Part shown: one piece after another, positions 20,420 through 32,849 of the stretch
Numbering within the stretch: the stretch's first letter is position 1
Layout of the letters: each line of letters begins with the position of its first letter
Assembly: GCA_030062745.1 (NCBI GenBank)
Contig: CP099854.1
Coordinates: forward strand, 7,239,014-7,303,013
Reading direction: 5' to 3'
From: Capitulum mitella
Lineage: Eukaryota > Arthropoda > Thecostraca > Pollicipedomorpha > Pollicipedidae
DNA: 64,000 bases
The notes under the pieces: model-generated
Seen by the model: only the letters and a program-made list of their open reading frames with translations
Told to the model about the DNA's origin: nothing
The model's database searches: none
Program-made: the position numbers and the translations under genes

Positions 20420-23400
20420 GTCATGCAATGCCCATGCAAATGCTACACAGTGTGGTGGTAGGTCTCACTAACTTCAGGCCCCTGAGCCACCCAAAAATCA
20501 TATAAACTGTTTATGGACTACACAGGCTGGGGCCTCCTGGGGGCAGAGGTTGGCCAACAATGTGAGAGGGTTTCTTCTCTGATGAGGAGTCTGGAAAGAG
20601 GGAATATGGAGCTATGAACAACAGGGACCACAGAACAGGAGCCAGGGACCCTTGGTTCAAGAAGTTGTACATGATAAAAGGAAATAAATGTTGCTGCACT
20701 TGCTTCTTCAACATTGGCTCCAAGTAACCTTAGCCTAATACTACTGCATTCTTTAATCAAAACCTCATTTCCACTGTCAACCTACAAAAATCAGTATCCA
20801 AGTTAGTTCCAGTTCACATCAGTGCCCAAATTAATGGCTACACATTTCATATACAAAACTTTCACAAAACATTCACACAGGACTGACAAGGCTGATGAGC
20901 AAATAGCATGTCAAGTTGACAAAAAAGTATGCACCATTCATATGGGTTAAATTCCCAAAACAGTGGTCACTGGCAGATCCAGCAGGGTCCATCAGGGCCA
21001 TGGCCCCCTTTTGATGGAAAAGGGGCCAATGTTTTTTGTTTCTCTTGTGAGAGAGAAAACATAACTTTTTGTTTTAGCAGGATTTTATATAAATGTTCAT
21101 TTTTAAAAATGGCAAAACAAACTGGCCAAAATCTGGTGGGAGAAATCAACATTTGGCATTGGGTTAGGTTACACTGATGGAGATTTGGTCACCTTAGCAG
21201 ATGAGTGGCAGGGGCAGATCAACCCTTGGCAATGGTTGTGTGACAGAACTGTTCAGCACTGACAGAAAACAGGAAATTTGATGGAAAAAAATCTAGATTG
21301 ATAGAAAATTGACTCGCTCATCTGAAAAGTATGGGGGATGAAGAAATCGTTGTTTTTTTAATGCAACATCGTGGAGTTAAATGTCAACAAAAAACTGAGA
21401 CCACATTTTCTTATTTTCCATTTTTTACAACTCTGCAACAAGAATTGATGTACACAGTGACAGCATAATTGCTGAGAAGTCCTGAGGCATTGTTAAATTT
21501 GATTTTCTAATGACTCTGGTAAAAAACTGTGATACGTAAGACAAACATGTCCAAATGTGCTCTGAGACATCTCATGCTGTTGTTAAAATTTCAGATGAGC
21601 TACCACTTTATAAGCGACTGCAAACACCAGCACTGCAATAGCTGGCATCATGGGCATACATATAGTTTACTAGTTCTCAAAATCACGCATTTCACCTTTT
21701 CCTTCATATGTAACTTTGTAACTCTGTAACTTTTCCTTCATATGTTTCTATGCCATAAACATAAAAATATAGCTAGAATCAAAGATTATATGTAACATTA
21801 TATGCATATATTCCTATCATTCTCACACATATGGCATCTAAACTAATTCCATCAGGAAACACACACCACCATCTGTTGGCAAATGGTCCAGTTTCATTCT
21901 TTTACATCATATAACAGCATCAATAAAAATTGGTTTGATGGCCAACAGAAATTCTAAGAATTGATTGGCTACTGTCCCTCATCATTACACCTCCAGACAC
22001 ATATTTCATAGTTTCCACACCATGCACTTATCATGCATTTATTTCTAGGTTATGTTGGTTCCTTGCACTCCTCATTGTGAATCTTACTGCTCTTGCCAAG
22101 ACAAGGAACTGCACCATGTGAGGTACCCAGCTGACTTTGTGTGTTGGTACCTAGTGAAAAGTTGTTTAAATGCCTACAAGACATGATGGCTTTACACCAG
22201 CCAAAAAAATATTTACATCTATGGCCATGAAACCAGGACATCACTAAGTACTGTTGTTTCAGTGCAAAGTTGGTTCCATTTCATTCCACACCTTCTGCAA
22301 CAACCAATGTGGTAACTCCCAGGAACCTGACAGGTTTGTCAATTTATCAAAAGAAGTGTAGAATGATGAAAGAATACTGGTGGATTTGTCACTCTCCCCA
22401 ATGTTGCCATGTTGTCTGGTGCATGAAAAGGACTGGACTTAAACCTATCCCATTATGTTCTCAGCACATCTGATACACCCTTATGCCTATGGCTTAGGGA
22501 ATTCTACCAGCCAATGATATTCTACACACCATATTTTACTGCCCTCCTCAACAGTCATATAAGGATTCTGCAGCAAAATATATACCAAGCATAACTAGTA
22601 CAGCTTTTGAGCATTATCACATTTCCTATCCGCAAAATCAATACATATGCCTATCCGGACTGAGGCTCTTGACGACCCCAGAATTTATACATTGGCATAA
22701 GACTAGAGAAAGATAGGGGAACGAGGTACTCCGCTTAACAAAATACCTTAAACTCTCTCCCCAATAGCTTCGCAGGCCGAAATACGAGAAGGGAACGTCC
22801 ACACACAACGCGGTACGTGCACGAAGACGTGTCGCAAGCCTGGCATTCCCAACCTCCCAGCCGCTGCGTCCTTCCCTGCGCCGGATACGTCTTTCTCGGA
22901 TGTTGTGCGTCAAGGCCCATGGTTGTTCAGACATCGCCTTGGTTCAGACCGCCTTGGTCGAGACAACCGACTGACATCCGACGAGACACAAGATTTGACT
23001 TGAGACACAGACGTTTAAGCCCAGGGAGCTGTGCGTCCTAATTGACAACGAACAAACAATGGGTTGTTCGTGTTGTTTGTTCTGTGGCTGAAAAATTTTG
23101 GTTATTATCAATCCGCCATTGACTGACAGGGTGGGGCAAATATTGTCATCCCCGTGAATTTTTTCGTGACATCTTGGGAGCAAACGAGAGCACCGATTTG
23201 GAACTCTCAGTCCCTTTTCTTATATCACTTTTGCACACTCTGTACACGGGTGTAAAATATGTTATAAAGGTCGTTGATATTTGATTTTATTTGACGTCAA
23301 AAACGAACACCACCATTACCGTTTTGTCAAAGTGATTCGATTTCATCTGTTCCTTTCACGAATAAGCTGTAAGATGCTAGCACGCTGCGATACGTCTCAT

Positions 23401-23420
23401 GTCATAAGAGGTCAAAATCA
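20420..23420. other. Gene-poor spacer
   Basis: AT-rich, no recognised gene. Around 20970-21040, CACTGGCAGATCCAGCAGGG and GGGGCCATGGCCCC-like text resemble the end of a hAT-type MITE (compare 9315-9628), but the partner end was not found. Confidence 0.35.
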
Positions 23421-23573
23421 CAGGTGCAGCTAGGAGGGAGCCGGAGGCCCGGCTTCCCCCTTAGCCAGCTTTCCCACGTGTTTTTTGGTCTTCCCGGCAG
23501 GTGGTTTTCGTATGATTTCAGTTCACTTTGAGGTCCGGCCCCTCTCCTTGAGAAAATCCTGGCTGTGACCCTG
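23421..23573. mobile_element. Short hAT-like MITE, relative of the 38.1-kb copy
   Basis: Starts CAGGTGCAGCTAGGA and ends TCCTGGCTGTGACCCTG, an imperfect inverted pair. Its right half (CGTATGATTTCAGTTC ... GAAAATCCTGGCT) matches the right half of the element at 38124-38386. It is shorter, so probably internally deleted. No clear 8-bp duplication. Confidence 0.5.
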
Positions 23574-23827
23574 GTAAAGATAAAATACTATTGACCTCAT
23601 GAGATCATCGGAGGTCAAATGTTTTTGTCACAACTTTGCTATGTCATCATATGGAGGTCATCTGGCCTCGACTTGGGGTGTTATGAATGCAAAAACACGC
23701 GTTTGTCTAGATGGCACAATGCACGGCTATCGATAGATATACGGCTTCATCAAATCAATCCAGTAGTTTCTGAGACCATAAATCGTAGAATCATGACCTT
23801 ATATGGTCTTGAGCTGTAAAACGGGTC

Positions 23828-23829
<2 letters not shown>

Positions 23830-23891
<62 letters not shown>
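23830..23891. repeat. (TA)n microsatellite, left of pogo-like element
   Basis: About 30 uninterrupted TA units abutting the left end of the transposon at 23892. The final TA is the left target-site copy. Confidence 0.97.
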
Positions 23892-23894
<3 letters not shown>

Positions 23895-26781
23895 GAAGGT
23901 GGGGTAAGACGGACCAGCTAAGGTTTGAAGTCACATTTCTCGCTACCATGCTATCCAACCTCACATTGTTCATAGTCTTCTGAATGTTGATTCTTTCCTC
24001 TTTTGATACGTGCAGACGCTGGATTTGAAATTCAAGAAATTTAGGTGGTGCTTGCTCTTAAAGGGGGATGAGTCAAAATCAGCGACAAGAAAAAACGCGG
24101 GGTAAGATGGACCACAAGTGGTCCGTCTTACCCCAGCAGTGCCTGCTATCCATTTATGTTTGTATAACTTCTATACTCTTGTAAACCAAAGGAAAAAAAG
24201 CGATAAAATAACACAATAAACGTTTATTATGTACTCAGATATGTGATAGAAAATGAACTAAAAACAAACAAGGTGCGTGTTGATACTATCGTTTGGTATA
24301 AAATGCGTGTCAGCTCAGCACTTAGACGCATAGTTCACATGCGAACCACTCATCTTCCTCCCCGATTCCCGCACACATATCATGCGCCCATTTTTTGCAA
24401 ACGCTGCAGCGCACCCATCCCTCCTCTGATACTGAGCGCGTGAAGCTGTCATTGCAGTAAAGACAGAGTGTGTCAGGATCTTCATCCTCGTCACTTGATA
24501 AGACATGGTCGCGTACTTTAGGCTTACGGTTCTTTTTGGATTTCTTTTCTTTGCTGTGTGCTTTCCTCTTTTTCGTGGGCGCCTTGGCCTGTTCTTTTTC
24601 TTCTTGCAGCATCTTTTTGTACGGAGAGCTTGTTAGCACTGCACATGCTCCCGTTATGCGACGCCTCTTCGTTTTGCCGTTCTGCGCTTGGCGGGATGCT
24701 CTCGGAACCGGGATGATGTGATGAGGTGAGACAGTGAGACCCTCGTGGCTGTTGCTTGGCAAGGGTTCATCTTTACTGGATGAGTCTTCTGCCTCAGATG
24801 TAGGGAGCTGGTGATGCGTCTGCCCTGAGCTGGCTGAAATCGTTGCTGGACTAGCAGCAGGGAGCTGGCTGCGCGGCTGCCCTGAGCTGGTTGAAGCCGT
24901 TGCTGGACCAGCAGCAGGGGCTTGTCTGCGCGGCTGCCCTGAGCTGGTTGAAGCCGTTGATGGACCAGCAGCAGGGGGTTGGCTGCGCGGCTGCTCTGAA
25001 CTGGTTAAGGCAGTCGCTGGACCGACGTCCTCATCCAGTCTCTCTGTGACTTCTGCCGCAGCGAAATCTTCCTCCCCGAAGACGTCACGGTTGCACGGGA
25101 AGATGCCAGTCCGGCGGAATGCGTTGATGGCAGTCGTTGGAACTGCAGCCCGGAGATAGGCCTCTCCGAAGAACTGGCCAACCTGGTAAACAGTCACCAC
25201 TCTGCCGGGGTTATTTCTGAGCCATTTCTCCACTGCTTGGCCATAGAATGTGTTCAGTGGAAGCATGAAGCCCACATCCAGAGGCTGCATCTTGTGCGTG
25301 CAGTGCGGGGGTAGCACGATCATGGTCACGTAGTTCGCTCTAGCCAGCTCGACGACATCCAGGTTCTTCGTGTGGGTCACGTGACCGTCCAGGATCAGGA
25401 GAACCGGATCCTCCTCGGAAGGTTTAGCATGGCTTAAGAAATGGCGGAACCACTGGGTAAAAATGTCGGTCTGCATCCAGCCCGACGGATGGCAGGCGTG
25501 TCCGGTTCCAGGTGGACAGCCATCCAGCAATTCAGGTTTCATCCGAACCCGTGGGAAAATCAGAAACGGTGGGATGTAGTTGCCTCCTGCAGCCATACAG
25601 ACCACGGCCGTTGTGAGGATATCACGCTCCGCTGAGGTCAGGGTGCCGACCTGAGACTTCCCTTTGCGTGCGAAGACTTTGGTCGACTTTGTCTGGACAG
25701 TCGTCAGCCCTGTCTCGTCACAGTTGAAGATGCGGTGAGCCGGAAACTTTGTTATGTCCATCTCATGCTATAGAAGATCAAAAAACTTCCTCACGTTCGC
25801 TCGATTAAATGCCCTGGCACGGGCTGCCGATGTCGCCTCAGGCACACGAAGCGCCACCTCCGGATGCCTGCGCTGGAATCCGGCCAACCAGTCTTTTCCA
25901 GCGAGACCGCTCTCCTTGTTGAAGTTGTGAGTTGTTATTCTTTTCCGCCATATGAAAGGCCAGGTATCGCACGTCTTTGGTTGTTAGTCCGAAAAACTTG
26001 CTCTCCATCATAAGGATGTGGTTTACCAGCTCCTTTTCCTGAGCTGGGCTAAACACAGTCATCCTGGAGCCTAACAGCTTATCAGTCCCCTTGGCACATT
26101 TGTTTTGATTTTTCACCCTTCGCTTCAGGGTTGTCTTGGGGACGCTGAATGCTCTGGCAGCGTTCAAAAAACCCATCGATTTTGATTTCACAGCTTCAGT
26201 GGCTAACGCCATTTTTTCCTCGTCCCAACTTCCACGATCGGTTTTACGCTCGTACTTGCGCGGCATCTGCAAAAATATTAAAAAATTAGCGTATTGAAAT
26301 TTGTAGATACATAGGTACTTTAAACAAGTCACAGTGTTTTAGCGAGGTTTTGTATCTGTGGGGTAAAATGGACCACCACGGGGTAAGACGGACCACTAGT
26401 GGTCCGTCTTACCCCAAACCTAAATTTTGGAAACATCATGACGTAGATACTAAATAGCCCAACATTGCGAAAACTTGCCTGCCCTAACTTGTGCTTCTAT
26501 CATTGCTCTTCACAGCAAAATACAAAGAAAAATTAATGATGCCAAAAAACGCGTCTAAATTTAATCATTCTTAGACCTCTTACCTTAGATCAGCGCGACG
26601 AAAAAGGCCATTTTACTCAATAACTCAATATCCGTGCGTCCTGGAACCATTAGCCCAAGATGGCGACTGGCGCGAAGGAAAACAAAGGTAGTTAGTGCAT
26701 AGTGTAGCAGATGGCAGCAGCGGTTCAGCCGGGAAGGCTGGTGGTTCGTCTTACCCCAGTGGGCCGTCTTACCCCACCTTC

Positions 26782-26784
<3 letters not shown>
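23892..26784 (-). mobile_element. Full-length pogo-like (Tc1/mariner superfamily) DNA transposon
   Basis: A 2,893-bp unit with terminal inverted repeats. The left end starts GGGGAAGGTGGGGTAAGACG and the right end is its reverse complement, with one mismatch in the first 25 bases. It is flanked by TA at 23890-23891 and 26785-26786, itself within (TA)n on both sides. Eight copies of GGGGTAAGACGGACCA or one-base to two-base variants occur. Direct copies are at 23901, 24099, 26360 and 26380. Inverted copies are at 24119, 26400, 26742 and 26760. Two head-to-head pairs form near-perfect palindromes (24099-24134, 26380-26415). They are probably transposase-binding sites. The single gene on the minus strand is a pogo/Tigger-type transposase. 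Confidence 0.93.
24322..26266 (-). pseudogene. pogo/Tigger-like DDD transposase with C-terminal PHD finger, lightly damaged
   Basis: The reading frame starts at Met 26266 (M-P-R-K-Y), directly after a splice-acceptor-like TATTTTTGCAG. The first ~110 residues contain an HTH_psq-type motif (N-A-A-R-A-F-S-V-P-K-T-T-L-K-R-R) and the start of a CENP-B-like DNA-binding domain. A frameshift lies near 25925-25945 and a TAG stop at 25768-25770. From 25761 the frame is open for 479 codons. It has N-C-D-E-T-G (Asp 15), L-I-L-D-G-H (Asp 125) and Q-P-L-D-V-G (Asp 162), the DDD catalytic triad with 36 residues between the last two. A Ser/Pro/Gln-rich repeat region (S-S-G-Q-P-R) and a Lys-rich stretch follow. 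The C terminus is a Cys4-His-Cys3 PHD-like finger (C-L-Y-C ... W-V-R-C-S-V-C-K-K-W-A-H). Only two lesions imply recent activity. Alternatively, the frameshift could mark a small intron. Confidence 0.85.
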
Positions 26785-26833
<49 letters not shown>

Positions 26834-26845
26834 CAGGTAATATAT

Positions 26846-26900
<55 letters not shown>
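26785..26900. repeat. (TA)n microsatellite, right of pogo-like element
   Basis: TA tract at 26785-26828, a short TACATCACAGGTAATATATACACAC interruption, and a further TA tract to about 26897. Together with 23830-23891 it shows the transposon entered an existing TA array. Confidence 0.93.
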
Positions 26901-26901
<1 letters not shown>

Positions 26902-29900
26902 TGTCGATGTGCATGTTACGCTTGAAGTATCTATGGCCATAACACGTGACAACATCCTACTTCTTCTGGAGGCCATTTCAAAAAATGTAGTTTCGAATTT
27001 GACCTAGACCTGTGGCCTCAGTATTGTCCCTGGACCTAAGTTTTCTAGTGTTCCGATGTAGCAGTATAAAGGGCTATCGATTGGTGTTTGACATCATTCA
27101 AAATCGTCTAGCAGCTCAAGAGATATCCTGGGAAGGAGACAGTATTTGCCTCCCGCTCGGTCAGTAGCGTTACGTCGCAGATCCCCGGTCAATGGCGGGT
27201 TAAGGTCTTTACAGATGCGAACGCGAAGTAAGTCGAGAAGCACGCTTAGCTTTGCGAAGACTTTCGATGTTGAAACGTGTTGGCCGAGATCAACGCTTAA
27301 GTTAGCTAATTTTTTCCATGCGCTACCGTAGTTTCATGTAAACATTGAACTGAAGTGAACCAATCAGTTTTTCGTTTAGCGTGATACGGTTGTCTAAACG
27401 ATCCAAATGAGATCCAGTATGTGAAGACCCCAAAGATACGACATCTAGTAACCTGTCTTTCAAAGATCGGGATCAGATCAGATATTAATAGCTATACTTT
27501 GCTTGAATCATTTACTCGGGCTAAGAGTGGATCCCGACGGTATGCTAAGAGGGGCATCTCATTCGTGTAACCTGACTTACTCCCAAATACCAATTATTCT
27601 CGGATTTCGGCCACTTTGTTCCACCATTTTCGGGAATTCACGCGCATTCGATAAAACATTTTGACATAAAATGTATTTCCGTACGAAAAGGAAGGACAAA
27701 AGGGATGTTAGCCCCCTCTTCCAACAAACGGAGAACCCAATTGGCCCAATTGGGCCTCTCACTCTGAATCGACCATCGGTTAGGACTTACCTACCGAGGA
27801 TCCTAAAGTATGACTTATCTGAAAATTTAGGTCTGATCCGAGGTCCGTCTGCAACTTTTAAAAGATCTCTTGGTATCCCGGATCCAGGTTTGAGCGTCGA
27901 CGATCCAGGCTCGTCGCTCCCTACAGTAAGTACTCGCAGCACTAAATACTTAGGAAGAAAAGGTAGGAAACGTTATGAGGCTGCCTGAAGCTGCTTCAAA
28001 AACACGTGCAATAGTGAGCAAAAAAGGAGAGTGGGGACTTCCGAGGCCCCCTCCTATAAGAAAATAGCGTTAACCAGCGCCCGACTGGCAGTCGGCACCA
28101 TCCACTCCCGACTGGGTTTTTTTTGCCCCGCCTCCCCTCCAACTCGCGAGCGGTTGATAACACGATGAAAACAAGCATACCGTCGGAAGGCTCGTGACAA
28201 GAAGAACTCGAAACGGACCTCATTTTTTGCTTTAAGATAATATGTTATTTACGTCATATGTATGTTTTCAGATAGCCGACCACAATGACCCGAGAAACGG
28301 CCTGGATCTCAAGGGCTGCGAAAATCAAGTCTAAGTAAAAGCATAAACGGATAGACGACGTCATCAGCCGCCGATGTAATGTACATTCTCTGATTTATTG
28401 AATACCTATGCGGAAACTTCGAATTCAGAACACCGAGGTCCAAACGAGAAATGGATTTAACGGGCACTCATTCTAGCGTTCCTTTATTTTGGTAAAGTAA
28501 GCCTTGCAAAGTGGTGTTTCTTGATGGTGGTGGTTCCCTACGCAAATGACGGAACTTTATTCGCGAAAGTCCGCTTATTTAAAACATATACGGTTAAAAT
28601 GAAAGCATGTTTTTGAACTATTAGTATCATTTGAAATGATGAAACCCAGTTCTGCCACTCCCTGTTCGTCCTAAGTCATTCATTGCTCATTTCGACGGCG
28701 GGCATTTTGGCTCATACAGTTACTGGTGATTTAACCTTGGGCCAATGGTTGGAGATCGTTGATTCTTTGTCCAATGACGATCATAAGATCTGTCGTTAAC
28801 GAACACTAAAAATTCTGCAAAAAACCGTCATCGTCCGACCAAACGACGACATGAGGCAGGAGCAGTGGAACTTTCATGGAGATGGGGGAAAGGGGAACAT
28901 GATCTTTTCCTCGTTTCTTTCTTTGCGACGCCAGAGGGTTTATGATAAATGTTGCCCCAAGTTAGGGGACAGCTGGCCTCTCTTCCCCCCACGGCTCCAA
29001 CGCTCCTGACATGTTGTGAAAATGGGCTTCATCTTAGGTCGATGACCAGGAAGTTTCCGTAAAATATGAGCTAGCAGATTTGTTGTGCATGTTAAGATCT
29101 CTGATCCTACAAAGTACTAGTTTCATATGTTGTTTTTTTTTCTAAATTACGAAAGTCCTAACTTTTTTCCGTATAAGTCCATTTGACTTGTCTATTCAAA
29201 GACATTATTCGAGCCGTGGTCAAAACGTTGACACAAGGTGCAAAAGTACCAGCAAAAGGCAAACCAAATTTTGTGACGCTACGTTGCTCGTTCTTTCGCT
29301 ACCTTTCAAAAACCTCAGGGGTGGCAGCAGATCAGCAGGTTCCCCTACCCAGTCTGGTCCTGGGTAGCCACATTTTCGCAGTTATTGCTGCCTCGCAACA
29401 GAATTATGGTGCCTGGCCTCATCTCCAGCCATTTATGCTCCGTTTGGTTTGGTTGTGGTGAGAGCTCCTTCGATCAGTCCTGACCATTTCAGGCCATGGA
29501 ATGAAGGCGATCGATCTGAGTGGCACTTTCATTAGATTTCCGGGATTTTGTACTTTTCCCGTCCAATTTAACTTAACTGCACGGGAAAGAGAAGGTTTTA
29601 AGGACAAGAATAGGGGGTAAAGAGGTGTGGTGCTCTGAGCGTGGCATAACGCGCCACCCTTCCGGTCGGCAGACCCTTTAGCAATGGCCGAACGCTCGCT
29701 CTCTCCGACTCTTGAAGTGGGCGGAGCTTAGTGCTGAATGGATGACGTCACGCTCCCGTGACTTCTATTTGAGGTGTCAAGCAACCATACATTTTTTTAC
29801 GTTTGATGGTCTAAGAGAGGTACCCTCATCTGTTGTCCGATTTTAACTGAGCTTTTTCCAGAAATCGGCGTTTGATCCACGATGGCGTTAAGCAAAGTTT

Positions 29901-32220
29901 AAGAGTGAAGCGACAGCTGTTGAAATCACTGAGAAAATTCAGGCTTGCAGGGTTTGACGCAGACCGTAGGTCAAAGTGATGGACAACGGAGAAAACACTA
30001 TTGTACGTGATTCACCAAATCACTTACTTGCAGCCGTCCCTTGGGCATACAACTGACGCCATCGGCGCACCGTTTCTGGTGTATGACTCACTTCTGTCCG
30101 CAATCACGCAACAGGCTGTAGCGTTACCTCGAGCATCCAGGTAGAAAACCCTGCGCTGAGTCACTGGCAGCGGTCCACGAAGTGAAGCTGTAAGCAGGCA
30201 GCAAACGCGGTGACAAATTCAGTCTGTCTCTTGAAATGCCTGTGAGCGTTCTCCATCTTGCCGGGAGGAAATGGCCATACATTTCCTTCCGGAACCTTAT
30301 ACCGTGTCAGTAAAGAACTGGACGCTTGTCTTGAGGGAAAAGCAGATGCCGACGCTTTGTTGGGCCAATTCTCACAATGATGCCTGTTCTGAAGTGATTT
30401 CCTAAAGGGTCGCGATTGACTGAATCTGATGATAAACCTGATCTGATGAAATAAAGCCTGATAAAATAACTAGAATAATTAAACTAAATCTGATGAAAAA
30501 TACAAAAAGTACACTCCCGGGTATCCGAATTCCATTTGCTTGCCCGGGGAAGAGGTTAGAGCCCTCATGATCTCGGGCATTAAGAGAGCTATGGAGATGG
30601 GAATGACACCAATCGAACACTAGCAAAATTGCGTGGGGAATGAACTTTTTATTTGAATGAACTTATTTATTGATTCTGTGGAAGTATTTTAAGGTCAGGA
30701 GGTCAAAGAAGGTCATGCCATGGCGTCCAAAACCTGTAGGCAATAAGAGCAAGCATGACGGTCCCTTAAACTGATCTTGAAGGATGATCAGTCCAAAAAG
30801 GGCCAAAAACATTTTTCATCGTCAAAAAGTAAATAGCTTCTTCTCAGGTCATGTCAAGTCAGGTCAACAAACACTGGAATACTATACTGATTTTTGTCGA
30901 AACTGGCGCTCAGATAAAGCTACTTCAATCATACGCCTCAGAATTGCCTTTGCAAATGTATGGTCAGATGTGGTAAAGATTAGCATAGGTCATTTAATGT
31001 TGTATCAGGTCAACTAGGGCCAGATTTTAGAACATTTCTATTTTGTGATCTTGTAAAGGAGTTAATGTGGAGCACATGCCATTTGATCGCTATAATCATG
31101 CTTATATATTCTTGAATGACGTCGAAATCAAGGACAGGTCAGGTCAGGCTAGGTTAAGGACGATAGCAGGAAAACTGTGTCTGTCTTGTTAAAAAAAACT
31201 GCAGTGACACAGAGCAAAACGGAGTATTGGAGCACGTCCAATACTCGACCTGAACGGCCTGAAAACAAGAGGTCTTATGGTCAGTACAGACCAGAAGTAC
31301 AAAGTCAGCATAGGTCAAATAAATAACCGTTTCTTTCTCAGAAACAAATAAAAGTAAACATGTGAAACCAAATCTATACGTTGTCTTAAAACAATTCATG
31401 AAATTCTACGGCGTCCCAAGTGACAAGTGACATTTGAAATGTTTTAAGATCATCTGACGTCGAAATGACATAAGGTCATTTCAAGTCACCTAAGGTCATG
31501 AGATTTCAGAGCCTTCACGAGCATAAACTGAAATGTACAACTATCATGCCTCACCAGAAGTGAATGACAAATGCATATCATACCCATTTTGTCGTATATT
31601 CGTTTTTGTAGCCAACTGGTCTGACCTCAGGTCACTAAGCCCTCACAAACATTACGGTGGACCATTCAAAAAGCATATCAAATGATTTGTATCCCTTTTA
31701 TTGCGCCAAAAAGTCTCCTGTACAGAGTAACATCCGACAGAAAGACCAAAAACAGCTTGTCGGTATGGTTGGCCTGAGGTAAGGTACAACAGTTTTCCGA
31801 AAATCGAGAATCTCATTTTTGGGGGAAATGAGCTGAGAGCAAGAATACCGTTTTCCGTTTGTGAATATCGTTTCTGACAATCATTGACAAACATTTAAAC
31901 GCTTTTTGACATGTCTTGCTTCACACGAGCAATGGAAGGAGGCGCTTTTGATCTCGCCCTCTGATCTCGCCAACGAAAACAGCTACATACACGATAGTTT
32001 AAGGTTAGGGTAGTGTCACAACGACTTGCACTGTGATCAATTTCCATGACCCTAGATCAATATCTCCGAGGTCAAATGAGGCCAAAAAGGTTAACTTTGG
32101 ATTCTCTCGGGCAGAACGAATCATTCCGTACGGCTTTTCGATGGAAGAGGGAAAAGCGCCAAAGCACCAAAAACTAACAATGTAACAGCACCAAAAAATC
32201 ATTAAGAATAATAGCAATAA
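26900..32220. other. Gene-poor spacer with AGGTCA-rich tracts
   Basis: No gene is recognised over about 5 kb. From about 30690 to 31510 AGGTCA/TGACCT words are frequent (for example TCAGGTCAGGTCAGGCTAGG near 31137), resembling decayed copies of the repeat class seen at 0.5-0.8 kb and 6.1-6.5 kb. TGATCTCGCC is doubled near 31950. Confidence 0.4.
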
Positions 32221-32221
32221 C

Positions 32222-32350
<129 letters not shown>

Positions 32351-32621
32351 TAATAACAAATCGTCATCATCATCATCATAACATAAGAGGCTTGAGTGTA
32401 TATAAGGGGGCTAAACTAATCATGTAGCGTACTTTTAGTACAGATAGCCAGCATCGGTACATCTCGTCACTTTCAGCGTTTACTGACCTCTGCAAAGTCA
32501 AATGAAATGAAGCGAGGTCATTGACCTTGGACGACCCAAAGTAAGTTTGTTTCCAAGTATCTGAAGTAAAGCTATTAATTATGATGGGCCCAACTACATG
32601 ATTTAATTGTGGTGAGATGTA

Positions 32622-32625
<4 letters not shown>

Positions 32626-32676
<51 letters not shown>

Positions 32677-32794
32677 GTTGACATCACACTTTCTTTATAT
32701 ATATAAAAATAATATATATTCATTATATATATGTATATATATATATAATGTTTACATCACACTTTCTTTATATATATAAAAATAATATATATTC

Positions 32795-32840
<46 letters not shown>
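32626..32840. repeat. (TA)n tracts enclosing a ~65-bp tandem duplication
   Basis: TA tracts at about 32626-32672 and 32796-32838. Between them GACATCACACTTTCTTTATA/TACATCACACTTTCTTTATA occurs at about 32680 and 32752. Each copy is followed by AAAATAATATATATTCATTA. Probably a slippage-driven duplication anchored in TA repeats. Confidence 0.85.
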
Positions 32841-32842
<2 letters not shown>

Positions 32843-32849
32843 TTACAAC

